Assembly: GCF_014522265.1 (NCBI RefSeq)
Contig: NZ_CP017024.1
Span: forward strand, 2,702,001-2,766,000
DNA from: Pseudomonas oryzihabitans
Lineage (GTDB): Bacteria; Pseudomonadota; Gammaproteobacteria; Pseudomonadales; Pseudomonadaceae
Direction of reading: 5' to 3'
DNA: 64,000 bases
The stretch's first letter is position 1, and the number at the start of each line of letters is the position of its first letter. The translations under genes and the position numbers were made by a program. Under the pieces are notes generated by a model, which saw only the letters and a program-made list of their open reading frames with translations, did not search any database and had not been told where the DNA came from. Shown piece by piece: positions 16,355-28,592 of the stretch.

Positions 16355-17242
16355 ATGTCCACATCCCGTCAGGTCTTTCCTTCCGGCTGGCTGCCCTATG
16401 CGCTGCTCGCGCCGCAGCTGGCGATCACCGCCGTGTTCTTTCTCTGGCCCGCCGGCAAGACGCTCTGGTACTCGTTGCAGAGCGTCGATCCCTTCGGCCT
16501 GTCCAGCCAGTTCGTCGGCCTCGACAACTTCCGTCAGCTGTTCCAGGACCCGCTGTATCTGGCCTCCTTCTGGACCACCCTGACCTTCAGCGCCCTGGTG
16601 ACCGGCTGCGGCCTGCTGGTGTCCCTGGTCCTCGCGGCCCTGGTCGATCTGGTGGTGCGTGGCAGCCGGATCTACCAGACCCTGCTGCTGCTGCCCTATG
16701 CGGTGGCCCCGGCCATCGCCGCGGTGTTGTGGATCTTTCTGTTCAACCCCGGTCTCGGTCTGCTCACCCTGTTGCTGGAGCGCTACGGCTATCACTGGAA
16801 CCACGCCCAGAATGCCGGTCAGGCGCTGTTCCTGGTGGTGCTCGCTTCGGTGTGGAAGCAGATCAGCTACAACTTCCTGTTCTTCTTCGCCGCGCTGCAA
16901 TCCATCCCGCGCTCGCTGCTGGAAGCTGCCGCCATCGACGGCGCCGGGCCGCTGCGCCGCTTCCTGCAGCTGTCGCTGCCGCTGATCGCGCCGGTCAGCT
17001 TCTTCCTGCTGGTGGTCAACCTGGTCTACGCCTTCTTCGACACCTTTCCGGTGATCGACGCGGCCACCGGCGGCGGGCCGGTGCAGGCCACCACCACCCT
17101 GATCTACAAGATCTATCGCGAGGGCTTCACCGGACTCGATCTCGCCGCCTCCGCCGCCCAGTCGGTGGTGCTGATGCTGCTGGTTATCGTGCTCACGGTG
17201 GTGCAATTCCGCTACGTCGAACGCCGGGTGCGCTATCAATGA
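16355..17242 (+). CDS. ugpA: sn-glycerol-3-phosphate ABC transporter permease UgpA
   Basis: A 295-residue inner-membrane permease with six predicted helices. It shares long identical stretches with E. coli UgpA as I recall it, such as [23 protein letters not shown] and the EAA loop [20 protein letters not shown] 16355 matches the E. coli start ([15 protein letters not shown]); an in-frame ATG four codons earlier is possible. Its stop overlaps the ugpE start as ATGA, implying translational coupling. It forms the channel heterodimer with UgpE. Confidence 0.95.
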   Translation: MSTSRQVFPSGWLPYALLAPQLAITAVFFLWPAGKTLWYSLQSVDPFGLSSQFVGLDNFRQLFQDPLYLASFWTTLTFSALVTGCGLLVSLVLAALVDLVVRGSRIYQTLLLLPYAVAPAIAAVLWIFLFNPGLGLLTLLLERYGYHWNHAQNAGQALFLVVLASVWKQISYNFLFFFAALQSIPRSLLEAAAIDGAGPLRRFLQLSLPLIAPVSFFLLVVNLVYAFFDTFPVIDAATGGGPVQATTTLIYKIYREGFTGLDLAASAAQSVVLMLLVIVLTVVQFRYVERRVRYQ

Positions 17243-18084
17243 TCGAGAATCGTCGCGGGCTGACGCTGCTGTGCCACCTGATGCTGGTACTGGGCATCGG
17301 CGTCATCCTCTTTCCGCTCTATGTGGCCTTTGTGGCCGCCACCCTCGACGACCGGGCGGTGTTCGCCACGCCCATGAGCCTGATTCCGGGGCGCCATCTC
17401 TGGGACAACCTCAGCCTGATCTGGACCCAGGGCGTGAGCAACAGCACCGCACCCTTCTGGCTGCTGCTGCTCAACAGCTTCCTGATGGCGCTGGGCATCA
17501 CCCTGGGCAAGCTGTCGGTCTCCATCCTCTCGGCCTTCGCCATCGTCTGGTTCCGCTTTCCGCTGCGCACCCTGGCTTTCTGGCTGATCTTCATCACCCT
17601 GATGCTGCCGGTGGAGGTGCGCATCTTTCCCACCGTGGACACCATCGGCCACCTGGGAATGCTGGACAGCTACGCCGGTCTGACCCTGCCGCTGATAGCC
17701 TCGGCCACCGCCACCTTCCTGTTCCGCCAGTTCTTTCTGACGCTGCCCGAGGAGTTGCTCGAAGCGGCGCGCATCGATGGCGCCTCGCCGCTGCGCTTCT
17801 TCCGCGACATCGTCCTGCCGCTGTCGCGGACCAACCTGGCGGCGCTGTTCGTCATCACCTTCATCTACGGCTGGAACCAGTACCTCTGGCCGCTGCTGAT
17901 CGTCAGCAACCCCGACCTCGGCACGGCCGTGGCGGGCATTCGCGGCATGCTCTCGCTCGGCGAGCGGGTGCCGCAATGGAACCAGGTGATGGCAGCCATG
18001 CTGCTCACCCTGATCCCGCCGGTGGCGGTGGTAATGGTCATGCAACGCGCCTTCGTGCGCGGTCTGGTGGATAGCGAAAAGTAA
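17239..18084 (+). CDS. ugpE: sn-glycerol-3-phosphate ABC transporter permease UgpE
   Basis: A 281-residue permease, the same length as E. coli UgpE. It begins [25 protein letters not shown] and ends in [13 protein letters not shown], both as in the enteric protein. The coupling loop [17 protein letters not shown] is present. The ATG lies inside the ugpA stop (ATGA overlap). A longer open frame extends upstream but runs antiphase through ugpB/ugpA and is spurious. Partner of UgpA in the membrane channel. Confidence 0.95.
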   Translation: MIENRRGLTLLCHLMLVLGIGVILFPLYVAFVAATLDDRAVFATPMSLIPGRHLWDNLSLIWTQGVSNSTAPFWLLLLNSFLMALGITLGKLSVSILSAFAIVWFRFPLRTLAFWLIFITLMLPVEVRIFPTVDTIGHLGMLDSYAGLTLPLIASATATFLFRQFFLTLPEELLEAARIDGASPLRFFRDIVLPLSRTNLAALFVITFIYGWNQYLWPLLIVSNPDLGTAVAGIRGMLSLGERVPQWNQVMAAMLLTLIPPVAVVMVMQRAFVRGLVDSEK

Positions 18085-18086
18085 CC

Positions 18087-19172
18087 ATGGCAAACCTCGA
18101 ACTCAGGACCGTTTCCAAGAGCTGGAACGGCGGCAAGACCCAGGTCATCCAGCCCCTCGATCTGCAGGTGGCGGATGGCGAATTCATCGTACTGGTGGGG
18201 CCTTCGGGCTGCGGCAAGTCCACCCTGCTGCGGCTGGTGGCCGGGCTGGAGCGGGTCAGCGCCGGCAGTATCCATATCGGTGGCCGGGACGTCACCGCGC
18301 TGGAACCCAAGGCGCGCGGCATCGCCATGGTGTTCCAGAACTACGCCCTCTATCCGCACATGAGCGTGGCCGAGAATCTGGCCTGGGGTCTCAAGATCGC
18401 CGGTCTCGGCCGTGCCGAGATCGCCACCCGGGTCAAGGAGGCGGCGCGCATCCTGGAGCTCGATGGCCTGCTCGAACGGCGGCCGCGAGAGCTGTCCGGC
18501 GGCCAGCGCCAGCGGGTGGCCATGGGCCGCGCCCTGGTGCGTGATCCGGCGGTGTTCCTGTTCGACGAGCCGCTCTCCAACCTGGACGCCAAGCTGCGGG
18601 TGCAGATGCGCCTGGAATTGCAGCAGCTGCACCAGCGGCTCAATACCACCAGCCTCTATGTCACCCATGACCAGGTGGAGGCCATGACCCTGGCCCAGCG
18701 CGTGGTGGTCATGCAGGCGGGGGTGGTCGAGCAGCTCGGCACCCCGGTGGAGGTCTACGAACGTCCGGCCACGCGCTTCGTCGCCAGCTTCATCGGCAGT
18801 CCGGCGATGAATCTGCTGGACGGCCAGGTCGACGCCGCTGGCAGCCACTGCGAAGTGCCGGGCGGTCTGCGCCTGCCGCTGGGACCGGGCTATCGCCATC
18901 TGGCCGGACGCCCGGTCTGCCTGGGCATCCGGCCCGAGCACCTGCAGCCCTGCAGCGTGTCGGAGCAGGGCCTGCCCCTGGTGGTCGGCACCCTGGAAAT
19001 CCTTGGCGCCGACAACCTGGCGCATGGGCGCTGGGGCGAGCAGGCGCTGGTGGTGCGCCTGCCCCATCAGCAGCGGCCGGCGCCGGGCCACGTCCTGCAG
19101 CTACGCGCGCCGGAGGAGCACCTGCACCTGTTCGACGCCGCCTCCGGTCAGCGCCTCGATCCCCGGCGCTAG
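18087..19172 (+). CDS. ugpC: sn-glycerol-3-phosphate ABC transporter ATPase UgpC
   Basis: A 361-residue CUT1-type ATPase of the MalK/UgpC group. Walker A is [10 protein letters not shown]-loop [11 protein letters not shown], signature [17 protein letters not shown], Walker [13 protein letters not shown], and the switch region [15 protein letters not shown]-terminal TOBE/regulatory domain follows from about residue 240 ([20 protein letters not shown]). It powers the UgpBAE importer. It starts two bases after ugpE. Unlike E. coli there is no ugpQ directly after it; the next gene is sbcD, after a 90-base gap. Confidence 0.95.
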   Translation: MANLELRTVSKSWNGGKTQVIQPLDLQVADGEFIVLVGPSGCGKSTLLRLVAGLERVSAGSIHIGGRDVTALEPKARGIAMVFQNYALYPHMSVAENLAWGLKIAGLGRAEIATRVKEAARILELDGLLERRPRELSGGQRQRVAMGRALVRDPAVFLFDEPLSNLDAKLRVQMRLELQQLHQRLNTTSLYVTHDQVEAMTLAQRVVVMQAGVVEQLGTPVEVYERPATRFVASFIGSPAMNLLDGQVDAAGSHCEVPGGLRLPLGPGYRHLAGRPVCLGIRPEHLQPCSVSEQGLPLVVGTLEILGADNLAHGRWGEQALVVRLPHQQRPAPGHVLQLRAPEEHLHLFDAASGQRLDPRR

Positions 19173-19262
19173 GCACGCCGGTCCGGTCAGGGCGCGGGGC
19201 GGTTTCCCTCAGGCGCCCTGGAGAGGATACTGCGCCCTTTGCCGCTCTGACCGCCGATACCC

Positions 19263-20561
19263 ATGGAAAACCTCCCGCTGTTCGATCTGCCCGCCGCTGC
19301 CCCCGAGGAAAAACCCAAGCCCAGACGTGTTCGAAAGTCTGCTTCCGCGAGCGGCCTGCGCCTGCTGCACACCTCCGACTGGCACCTGGGGCAGCATTTC
19401 CTCGGGCGCACCCGCGAGGCCGAGCATCGCGCCTTTCTCGCCTGGCTGGTCGACCAGGTGGCGGAGCAGGCGGTGGACGTGGTGCTGGTGGCGGGGGACA
19501 TCTTCGACACCGCCACGCCACCGAGCTATGCCCGCGAGCTGTACAACGGCTTCATCGTCGCCCTGCGCGGTACCGGCGCCAGCCTGGTGGTGCTCGGCGG
19601 CAACCATGATTCCGCCGCGGTGCTGGCGGAATCCCGCGAGTTGCTGGCCTGCCTGGACACCCGGGTGATCCCCTGCGTCAGCGAGACGCCAGCCGACCAG
19701 CTGCTGGAATTGCGCCGCCGCGACGGCGAGATCGGCGCACTGCTCTGCGGCATTCCCTTCGTGCGGCCGCGTGACGTGGTGCAGAGCCAGGCCGGACAGA
19801 GCGCCGAGGAAAAGCGCCAGGCGCTGCAACAGGCCATCCAGGGGCACTATGCCGAGTTATACGCTCTGGCCGAAGCGCGCCGCGCCGAACTGGGCGTTGC
19901 CCTGCCGATCATCGCCACCGGCCATCTGACCACCGTGGGCGCCAGCACCAGCGAGTCGGTGCGGGAGATCTACGTCGGCAGCCTCGATGCCTTTCCCACC
20001 AGCGCCTTTCCGCCGGCGGACTACATCGCCCTCGGCCATATCCATCGCCCCCAGCGGGTCGGCGGCCTGGAGCAGGTGCGCTACAGCGGCTCGCCGCTGT
20101 GCCTCAGCTTCGATGAGGAACGCGCCAAGGAAGTCCTGCTGGTGGAGTTCGGCGCGACCCTGGAGCGGGTGACGCCCGTGGCGGTGCCCTGTTTCCAGCC
20201 GCTGGCCGTGGTGCAGGGCACCCTCGACACCCTGGGCGCCGCCCTGGTCGAGGCAGCGGCCGACGGCCGCCCCGAGTGCCCGGTGTGGACCGAGGTGGTG
20301 GTGGCCGGTGACGACTACCTGGCCGATCTGCAGCCGCGCATCTCCGCGCTGGTGGCCGAGTTGCCGCTGGAGGTGCTGCGGGTCAGGCGCGCGCGCAGCG
20401 CCATCGCGCCCACCCTGCAGGGTACCCAGCGCGAAACGCTGGAAGAGCTCAGCCCGCTCGACGTCTTCAGCCAGCGCCTGGCCGGGGAGACCCTGGACGA
20501 CGACCTGCGTATCCGCCTGGAAGGCCTTTACCGCGAGGTTCTCGGCGAGTTGCCTGCCTGA
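19263..20561 (+). CDS. sbcD: Exonuclease SbcD with a 30-residue N-terminal extension
   Basis: A 432-residue Mre11-family nuclease subunit of SbcCD, which opens DNA hairpins and trims protein-blocked ends. Metal-binding motifs are clear: LLHTSDWHLGQ, LVAGDIFD, LGGNHDS, ATGHLT and LGHIHRPQ. The family normally starts at (M)RLLHTSDWHLG. Here about 31 residues precede it, beginning MENLPLFDLPAAAPEEKPKPRR. The region between has no other ATG, GTG or TTG in frame, so the extension seems genuine. It contains NLPLF, resembling a beta-clamp-binding pentapeptide. The partner sbcC is 2.5 kb away instead of adjacent. Confidence 0.95.
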   Translation: MENLPLFDLPAAAPEEKPKPRRVRKSASASGLRLLHTSDWHLGQHFLGRTREAEHRAFLAWLVDQVAEQAVDVVLVAGDIFDTATPPSYARELYNGFIVALRGTGASLVVLGGNHDSAAVLAESRELLACLDTRVIPCVSETPADQLLELRRRDGEIGALLCGIPFVRPRDVVQSQAGQSAEEKRQALQQAIQGHYAELYALAEARRAELGVALPIIATGHLTTVGASTSESVREIYVGSLDAFPTSAFPPADYIALGHIHRPQRVGGLEQVRYSGSPLCLSFDEERAKEVLLVEFGATLERVTPVAVPCFQPLAVVQGTLDTLGAALVEAAADGRPECPVWTEVVVAGDDYLADLQPRISALVAELPLEVLRVRRARSAIAPTLQGTQRETLEELSPLDVFSQRLAGETLDDDLRIRLEGLYREVLGELPA

Positions 20562-20661
20562 TCGCAGCGAAACGCGTCCATCGGACGGTATTTCTCCTCC
20601 GGAACAAGGCCCGCTGCCCCGGGGTCACCCTCTCTATGTAGCCCATACCGGAGGAGACCCC

Positions 20662-21501
20662 ATGCACGACCTGTCGCAACCCCTCGCCGCCACGCGTCAC
20701 GCACGTTCCGACAACCAAGTTCCCAATGTCCAGGGCACCGAACGCCTGGTGTCCCTGCTTGGCGGTGGTCTGCTGATCCTTGGCGGCCTGCGCCGCGGTG
20801 GCCTCACCGGCTGCGTGAAGCTGGCGCTGGGCGCCATGGCCCTCAGTCGCGGCGTCCGCCAGCGTTGCGAGTTCAAGGCCGCGCTGCAGCCATCACCTTT
20901 CGAACAGGCCCTGGCCGAGCGCTGGGGCTGGCGCAATCCCACTGCCATCCAGCGCAGCGTCACCATCGCCAAGCCGCGTGAGGAGGTGTTCGCCTACTGC
21001 ACCGACCTGCAGCACCTGCGCGCGCTGCTGCCCTTCGTCGACCGCATCGAGCTGGGCGCCGATGGCGACAGTCACTGGCATGCCTCCGGTCCCCTGGGGC
21101 GCACCCTGAGCTGGACGCTGGAGCAGAGCGAGCGCCGCGAGAACGAATTCCTGCTGTGGAGCACCGTGCCCGGCACCTTCATGGCGCACAAGGCCAGTCT
21201 GACCTTCAGCGACGCACCCCAGGGCCGCGGTACCCTGGTCCAGGCCGTACTGGCCTGCGAAGCCCCGGTCGGCCTGCTCGGTCATGCCGTCACCGAAGGG
21301 ATCAGCCGCTTCACCGGCAAGGCGGTCAATCTCGGCCTGCGCCGGCTCAAGCAGCAACTGGAAACCGGCGAGATCGCCACCCCCGAGGTCTCCCGCAGCG
21401 GTCGCCCGTTGGCGCCGCCTCATCCGCCGGTGACTCGCCCGGCCGACGAACCCCAGGCCGACATCAATGCCGGCCTGGGCACTCATGCGAGGTCCGAATA
21501 A
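20662..21501 (+). CDS. DUF2892-like membrane segment plus SRPBCC (cyclase/dehydrase) domain protein
   Basis: A 279-residue protein starting at ATG 20662 after a strong GGAGGAG site. The N-terminal part (about residues 25-70) has a hydrophobic segment, ERLVSLLGGGLLILGGLRRGG, as in DUF2892/YgaP-like proteins. From about residue 90 it has an SRPBCC fold (IQRSVTIAKPREEVFAYCTDLQHLRALLPFVDRIE), which binds hydrophobic ligands. The tail is Pro-rich and probably flexible. Its stop overlaps the next gene by one base (TAATG), so it is co-translated with the zinc dehydrogenase. Such pairs occur in stress-related operons of pseudomonads; the function is unknown. Confidence 0.8.
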   Translation: MHDLSQPLAATRHARSDNQVPNVQGTERLVSLLGGGLLILGGLRRGGLTGCVKLALGAMALSRGVRQRCEFKAALQPSPFEQALAERWGWRNPTAIQRSVTIAKPREEVFAYCTDLQHLRALLPFVDRIELGADGDSHWHASGPLGRTLSWTLEQSERRENEFLLWSTVPGTFMAHKASLTFSDAPQGRGTLVQAVLACEAPVGLLGHAVTEGISRFTGKAVNLGLRRLKQQLETGEIATPEVSRSGRPLAPPHPPVTRPADEPQADINAGLGTHARSE

Positions 21502-22676
21502 TGCGTGCCCTGACCTGGCAAGCCCCCAATCGTCTGCAGGTGGAAACCGTCCCGGACCCGGAGATCCTCAATCCGCGCGACGCCATCGTGCGCATCATCA
21601 TGTCCTCGGTGTGCGGTTCGGACCTGCACCTGCTGGGCGGCTACGTCCCGGCGATGAAGCCTGGCGACATCATCGGCCATGAATTCCTCGGCGAGATCGT
21701 CGAACTGGGCAGCAGCCTGCGTAACCAGGGCCTGGCCGTTGGCGACCGGGTGGTGACCGTCTCCATCATCGGTTGCGGTGACTGCGAGCACTGCCAGCGC
21801 GAGGATTACAACTGCTGCGACAACAGCAACCCCAAGCCCGAGATGACCGAGCTGGCCTATGGGCAGCCCTGTTCCGGCATCTTCGGCTACAGCCATGCCT
21901 TCGGCGGCTATGCCGGCAGCCACGCCACCTACGTGCGGGTGCCCTATGCCGACGTCAATCTGTTCAAGGTGCCTGACGGCGTCAGCGATGCCCAGGCGGT
22001 GTTCGTGTCCGATGCCGTGCCCACCGGCTACTACGCTGCCGACATCGCCGACATCCAGCCTGGCGATACCGTGGCGGTCTGGGGGTGTGGCGGCGTTGGC
22101 CAGATGGCCATTCGCAGCGCCTACCTGCTGGGCGCCGAGCGGGTGATCGCCATCGATCGCTTCAGCGATCGCCTGCAGCTGGCGGCCGAGAAGGCCGGCG
22201 CCATCGTCCTCGATTACGAGACCACCAACATCCATGAGGCGCTGCTGGAGCTGACCGGTGGCCGTGGCCCGGATCGCTGCATCGATTGCGTCGGCATGGA
22301 GGCCCACGGTACCCAGGTCGACTATGCCTACGACAAGACCAAGCAGCTGCTGCGCCTGCATACCGAGCGCGGATCGGCGCTGCGCCAGGCCATCCGTGCC
22401 TGTCGCAAGGGCGGTACGGTGTCGGTGATCGGCGTCTATGGCGGGGTGATCGACAAGTTTCCCATGGGCGCCATCGTCAACAAGGCCCTGACCCTGAGAT
22501 CGGGCCAGCAGCCGGGGCAGCGCTATGTGGAGCGGCTGTTCGAACACATCCAGAAGGGCGAGCTGGATCCGTCTTACCTGCTCACCCATCCGATGAGCCT
22601 GGAAGAGTCGCCCTACGGCTACGAGCTGTTCAAGTCCAAGGACAGGAACTGCATGAGGGCGGTGTTCATGCCGTGA
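21501..22676 (+). CDS. Zinc-dependent alcohol dehydrogenase (formaldehyde-dehydrogenase-like branch)
   Basis: A 391-residue medium-chain dehydrogenase. Catalytic zinc ligands are the Cys in SSVCGSDLHLL, the His in GHEFLGEIVE and a later residue. The structural-zinc lobe is Cys-rich (GCGDCEHCQREDYNCC). The NAD-binding glycine motif is WGCGGVGQMAIRSAYLLGA, followed by VIAIDRFSDRL. The insertion around residues 100-140 and the region EAHGTQVDYAYDKTKQ are typical of the subgroup often labelled glutathione-dependent formaldehyde dehydrogenase, although genuine activity in this subgroup is mostly unproven. It is coupled to the SRPBCC gene and followed by an intrinsic terminator. Confidence 0.88.
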   Translation: MRALTWQAPNRLQVETVPDPEILNPRDAIVRIIMSSVCGSDLHLLGGYVPAMKPGDIIGHEFLGEIVELGSSLRNQGLAVGDRVVTVSIIGCGDCEHCQREDYNCCDNSNPKPEMTELAYGQPCSGIFGYSHAFGGYAGSHATYVRVPYADVNLFKVPDGVSDAQAVFVSDAVPTGYYAADIADIQPGDTVAVWGCGGVGQMAIRSAYLLGAERVIAIDRFSDRLQLAAEKAGAIVLDYETTNIHEALLELTGGRGPDRCIDCVGMEAHGTQVDYAYDKTKQLLRLHTERGSALRQAIRACRKGGTVSVIGVYGGVIDKFPMGAIVNKALTLRSGQQPGQRYVERLFEHIQKGELDPSYLLTHPMSLEESPYGYELFKSKDRNCMRAVFMP

Positions 22677-22682
22677 GGGGCA

Positions 22683-22713
22683 GCCCGGCGATCCCAGGAT
22701 CGGCGGGCTCTTT
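22683..22713 (+). terminator. Intrinsic terminator after the zinc dehydrogenase
   Basis: GCCCGGCGATCC and GGATCGGCGGGC form a 12-bp stem with a single mismatch, followed by TCTTTA. It ends the two-gene SRPBCC/dehydrogenase transcript before sbcC. Confidence 0.7.
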
Positions 22714-22718
22714 ATCCG

Positions 22719-22856
22719 CTAGACCAGCCAGGTCGCCAGCGGCTGCCACAGCGCGGCGACCTTGTGGCCGCCACTGCAGCTGACCAGCGCCAGGGTGCCC
22801 ACACCGACCAGCAGGGGCATGCCGAGGAAATCGAAGGGAGAGAGGGGCGAGCGCAC
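22719..22856 (-). CDS. Possible 45-aa small membrane protein
   Basis: On the minus strand GTG 22854-22856 follows GGAGG at a good distance (7 bases). It encodes 45 residues with one hydrophobic helix (FLGMPLLVGVGTLALVSC), then GGHKVAALWQPLATWLV and a stop. The frame lies in the gap between the zinc dehydrogenase and sbcC. No homologue is recognised. The strong ribosome site and membrane-helix composition are the only support, and high GC content makes chance frames common. Confidence 0.4.
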   Translation of the reverse strand: MRSPLSPFDFLGMPLLVGVGTLALVSCSGGHKVAALWQPLATWLV

Positions 22857-23027
22857 GACGGATCCTCCGGGAAACGTGATTGCAGAGCGATACCTTGCAG
22901 TTGAGAGCGGGGGGCGAAGCAAGTTCAGCGGTGGGCACGACCTTAGGTCGAGTGGTCGGTTGGCATGGGCGAGCGGGCCCAACAATGCCAGAATTGGCGG
23001 TTCGCCGAGTCGTCCTGGAAAAGCCCG

Positions 23028-26000
23028 ATGAAGATCCTCACCCTGCGCCTGAAGAACCTCAATTCCCTCAAGGGTGAGTGGAAGATCGACTTCACCGCCG
23101 AACCCTTCGCCAGCAGTGGCCTGTTCGCCATCACCGGACCGACCGGGGCGGGCAAGACCACCCTGCTGGACGCCATCTGCCTGGCGCTCTATCACCGCAC
23201 GCCGCGCATGAGCAAGGTGGGTGGGGAGAGCAACGAACTCATGACCCGCCATACCGGCGACTGCCTCGCCGAGGTGGAATTCGCCGTGCGTGGCGAGCGC
23301 TATCGGGCCTTCTGGAGCCAGCGACGCGCCCGCGACCGCGCCGATGGCGCCCTGCAGCCACCCAAGGTGGAATTGGCCAGGCTCGACGGCAGCATCCTCG
23401 CCGAAAAGACCGGCGACAAGCTCAGACTTACCGAGGAACTCACCGGCCTCGACTTCGAGCGCTTCACCCGCTCCATGCTGCTGGCCCAAGGGGGCTTCGC
23501 CGCCTTTTTGGAAGCCAGTGCCAGCCAGCGTGCCGAACTGCTGGAAGAGCTGACTGGCACCGCCGTGTACGGGCAGATCTCCCAGCGGGTGTTCGAGCGC
23601 GCGCGGGAGGCCAAGGGCGTCCTGGACGGCCTGCGCCAGCGCGTCGCCGGGGTCGAGGTGCTGGACGCCGAACGCCGCCAGGCGCTGGCCGCCGAGGGCA
23701 GCGGCCTGGCGCAGCGCGAAGAGCGACTGGGCGCAGACCTCAAGACCTGGCAGGCCCAGCGCCAGTGGCTGTCCGCCGTGGAGCAGACGGCGGCGGACGA
23801 GCAGCAGGCCCAGGCGCGCCTGGCCACCGCGCAGCAGGCCTGGGAGGCCGCCGAGCCGCAACGTCAGCGGCTGGCGGCGGCCGAACCGGCGGCCCGGTTG
23901 CTGCCCGTCGAGCAGGCCTGGCGCGAAGCCGCGGCGCGGGAACAGCGCAGCCGGGATGAACTGGCACAGCTCGATCAGAGGATCCAGACCCTGGCCAGTC
24001 GCCGCGATGCCGCCCTGGCCCAGGCCCTGGGGGCCAGTGGCGAACAACTGCGCCAGGCCGAGGCGGAGCAGGCGCAGGCGCTGGACGAACAGCAGCATCT
24101 GGAACTGAGCCTGGCTGAGCGCAGTGGTCATGCCGAACTTGGCGAACGCCTGGGCGACTGGCGCAGCCAGCTGGCCCTGCGCGATGAACGAGCCGAGGCC
24201 CTGGCGCGCCTAACGCGGCGCCAGCAGGAGCAGACCCGGCAGCTGCAGCTGCTGGCCGAGGAACGCGAAGCCCAGCAGGAGGCGTTGACGCGGGCACGCG
24301 AGCAGGCCGCCCAGGCCCAGGCGACGGAGCAGGCCCAGCGCGAACGCTGGCAGGCCGCGCTGGACGGCCGCGACGAAAAGGCCTGGCGTGCCCTCTGGCA
24401 GGCCACGCTGGGCCGGGTCAACGAGGTGGATCAGCTGGATCAGCTGGTCGAGCGCCGGCGCCAGCTGCAGACCCAGGTGGAGCGTCTGGCCCGCAGCCAG
24501 GATGAGCGTCAGCGCCAGCATGGCGATCACCAGGTGCGCCTGGACGCCCTGCGCGGGCGCTATCGCGAGGTGGCCCAGCAGGTGCGCGAGCGCGAGAAGC
24601 TGCTCGAACAGGAAAGGGTCATCCGCAGTCTCGAGGCCCAGCGCGCCGAATTGCAGCCCGACGAACCCTGTCCGCTGTGCGGTTCCCGTGATCACCCCGC
24701 GGTGGCCGACTATGCCGCGCTGGACGTCTCCGCCACCCAGACCGCCCTGCAGGACGCCAAGACCGAACTGGAGCGCCTGACCCAGGAGGGCAAGGAGCTC
24801 AGCGAAGCCCTGGCCGCGCTCAAGGCGCAACTGGATCAGGCCACCGAACAGCAGACCGAGGCCAGTCAGCAGCTGGAGCAACTGGGCGAACTCTGGCGTC
24901 AGCGTTGCACGGCCCTGGGTGCCGATCCTGAGGTGCCTGGCGCGGTGGCCGAATTGCGCCGCCGTCAGGACCAGGAGCTGGCGCGCATCCAGCAGGTGCT
25001 CGCCACCCTGGATGGCCTGCGTCAGCAAGGCGAGGAAGGCCGCAACGAAGCCCAGCGCCTGGCGCGTCAACAGGCCGATGCCGAACAGCGCCAGGCGCTG
25101 GCCGAGGCGGCCTGGGAGCGAGCGCGCCAAAGTCTGGCGGAGGGTGCCAGGGAACAGCGGGAGGCCGAGGCGCAACAGGCCACGGCAGAGCGCCAGTTGG
25201 GCGCGGAGCTGGCGCGCTGGGGACATGAGGTGCCCAGTCGTGCCGGCGAATGGCTGACGCTGCGCGAGCAGGAGTGGCGCCGCTGGCAGGCCGATCGCCA
25301 GCGAGCGCAGGAACTGCAGCAGCACCTGAAGGACATTGCCCAGCGCCTGGCCACCCTCGTGCCGCTGGTCGAGACCTGGCGCCAGCGCGCCGGCGAGGTC
25401 GCCGCCGTCCCGGTAGCGCCGGAGGCCGCTGCGGCCGTGCTCGCGGAGGCGACCGCGACCTGGGAAGACTGCCGTGAGCAGGGTGCGGCGCTGCAGGGCA
25501 GCCACCAGGCGCTGCACGAGCGACTGGCGGGCGAGGTGCAGCTGGCCAGCGAAGCCGGCGTCCGTTGGCAGACCGCTCTGGCCGCCAGCGCCTTCGCCGA
25601 CGCCGACGCCTGGCGCGCCGCACAACTGGACGACCACGAGCACAGCGCTCTGACGCTGGAGCGCACCCGTCTCGAGACCGGTCTGACCGAGGCGCGCGCT
25701 CTGGCCGGTGCGGCGCAGGAACGCCTGAACACCCTGAACGCCGAGCCGCAGACCGAGCGCAGCGCCGCCGAGCTGGATGCCGAACTGGCCGCCGCCGGCG
25801 CCGAATTGCGCGCCCTGGGCCAGCGCCAGGGCGAGGTCAACGCCGCCCTGCGCGAAGACGAGCGCCGCCGCGATGGTCTGCAGGCCCTGCTCGGCGAGAT
25901 CGCCGCCCAGGAACGCGATCACGACCTCTGGCAGCACCTCAACGGCCTGATCGGCTCGGCCGACGGCGCCAAATTCCGCAAGTTCGCCCAGGGCCTGACC

Positions 26001-26453
26001 CTGGATCACCTGGTGCATCTCGCCAATGGTCAGCTGATGCGCCTGCACGGTCGCTATCGACTCTTCCGGCGCCAGGCCGCCGAGCTGGAATTGCAGATCC
26101 TCGACACCTGGCAGGCCGATGCCCTGCGCGACATCCGTACCCTCTCCGGTGGCGAGAGCTTTTTGGTGAGCCTGGCCCTGGCGCTGGCCCTGTCGGATCT
26201 GGTCAGCCAGCGCACCGGCATCGACTCGCTGTTTCTCGACGAAGGCTTCGGTACCCTCGATGGCGAGACCCTGGAGGTCGCCCTGAATGCCCTCGATCAG
26301 CTCAATGCCAGCGGCAAGACCATCGGCATCATCAGCCACGTGGAGGCGCTCAAGGAGCGCATCCCGGTGCAGCTCAAGGTGCGCAAGGGCGTCGGTCTGG
26401 GCCATAGCGGTCTGGAGCGGCGCTATGCCGTGGAGAAAAACGCGACCGAGTGA
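23028..26453 (+). CDS. sbcC: Exonuclease SbcC (Rad50-like ATPase of SbcCD)
   Basis: A 1141-residue SMC-like ATPase. Head motifs are Walker [14 protein letters not shown] at about residue 35, signature [20 protein letters not shown] and Walker [15 protein letters not shown] near the end. Between them are two long Gln/Arg/Glu/Ala-rich coiled-coil arms. The arms meet at a zinc hook, CPLC, at about residues 548-551. ATG 23028 begins the family N-terminus [18 protein letters not shown]; the upstream extension of the frame is not homologous. It drives the SbcD nuclease in DNA end and hairpin processing. It is separated from sbcD by two unrelated genes, and a terminator lies upstream, so it needs its own promoter within about 22714-23027. 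Confidence 0.95.
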   Translation: MKILTLRLKNLNSLKGEWKIDFTAEPFASSGLFAITGPTGAGKTTLLDAICLALYHRTPRMSKVGGESNELMTRHTGDCLAEVEFAVRGERYRAFWSQRRARDRADGALQPPKVELARLDGSILAEKTGDKLRLTEELTGLDFERFTRSMLLAQGGFAAFLEASASQRAELLEELTGTAVYGQISQRVFERAREAKGVLDGLRQRVAGVEVLDAERRQALAAEGSGLAQREERLGADLKTWQAQRQWLSAVEQTAADEQQAQARLATAQQAWEAAEPQRQRLAAAEPAARLLPVEQAWREAAAREQRSRDELAQLDQRIQTLASRRDAALAQALGASGEQLRQAEAEQAQALDEQQHLELSLAERSGHAELGERLGDWRSQLALRDERAEALARLTRRQQEQTRQLQLLAEEREAQQEALTRAREQAAQAQATEQAQRERWQAALDGRDEKAWRALWQATLGRVNEVDQLDQLVERRRQLQTQVERLARSQDERQRQHGDHQVRLDALRGRYREVAQQVREREKLLEQERVIRSLEAQRAELQPDEPCPLCGSRDHPAVADYAALDVSATQTALQDAKTELERLTQEGKELSEALAALKAQLDQATEQQTEASQQLEQLGELWRQRCTALGADPEVPGAVAELRRRQDQELARIQQVLATLDGLRQQGEEGRNEAQRLARQQADAEQRQALAEAAWERARQSLAEGAREQREAEAQQATAERQLGAELARWGHEVPSRAGEWLTLREQEWRRWQADRQRAQELQQHLKDIAQRLATLVPLVETWRQRAGEVAAVPVAPEAAAAVLAEATATWEDCREQGAALQGSHQALHERLAGEVQLASEAGVRWQTALAASAFADADAWRAAQLDDHEHSALTLERTRLETGLTEARALAGAAQERLNTLNAEPQTERSAAELDAELAAAGAELRALGQRQGEVNAALREDERRRDGLQALLGEIAAQERDHDLWQHLNGLIGSADGAKFRKFAQGLTLDHLVHLANGQLMRLHGRYRLFRRQAAELELQILDTWQADALRDIRTLSGGESFLVSLALALALSDLVSQRTGIDSLFLDEGFGTLDGETLEVALNALDQLNASGKTIGIISHVEALKERIPVQLKVRKGVGLGHSGLERRYAVEKNATE

Positions 26454-26543
26454 GTAATTTTTCCGGCGCAGTGGTCGAAGCCCAGCGCGAAGCGAAACGA
26501 TGAAACTGTTAACGTAGACAGGTTCGCCGTTTCTGCTGGCGTT

Positions 26544-28493
<1,950 letters not shown>

Positions 28494-28592
28494 GCCGATT
28501 GCGGCGAACTGTCGCGGCGCTCCAGGGTCGATCCTTTCGTGTCGCAACGTCCGTTGCGGCTGCTGTCGTGTCGACAAGAAAAGGAGCGCTTC

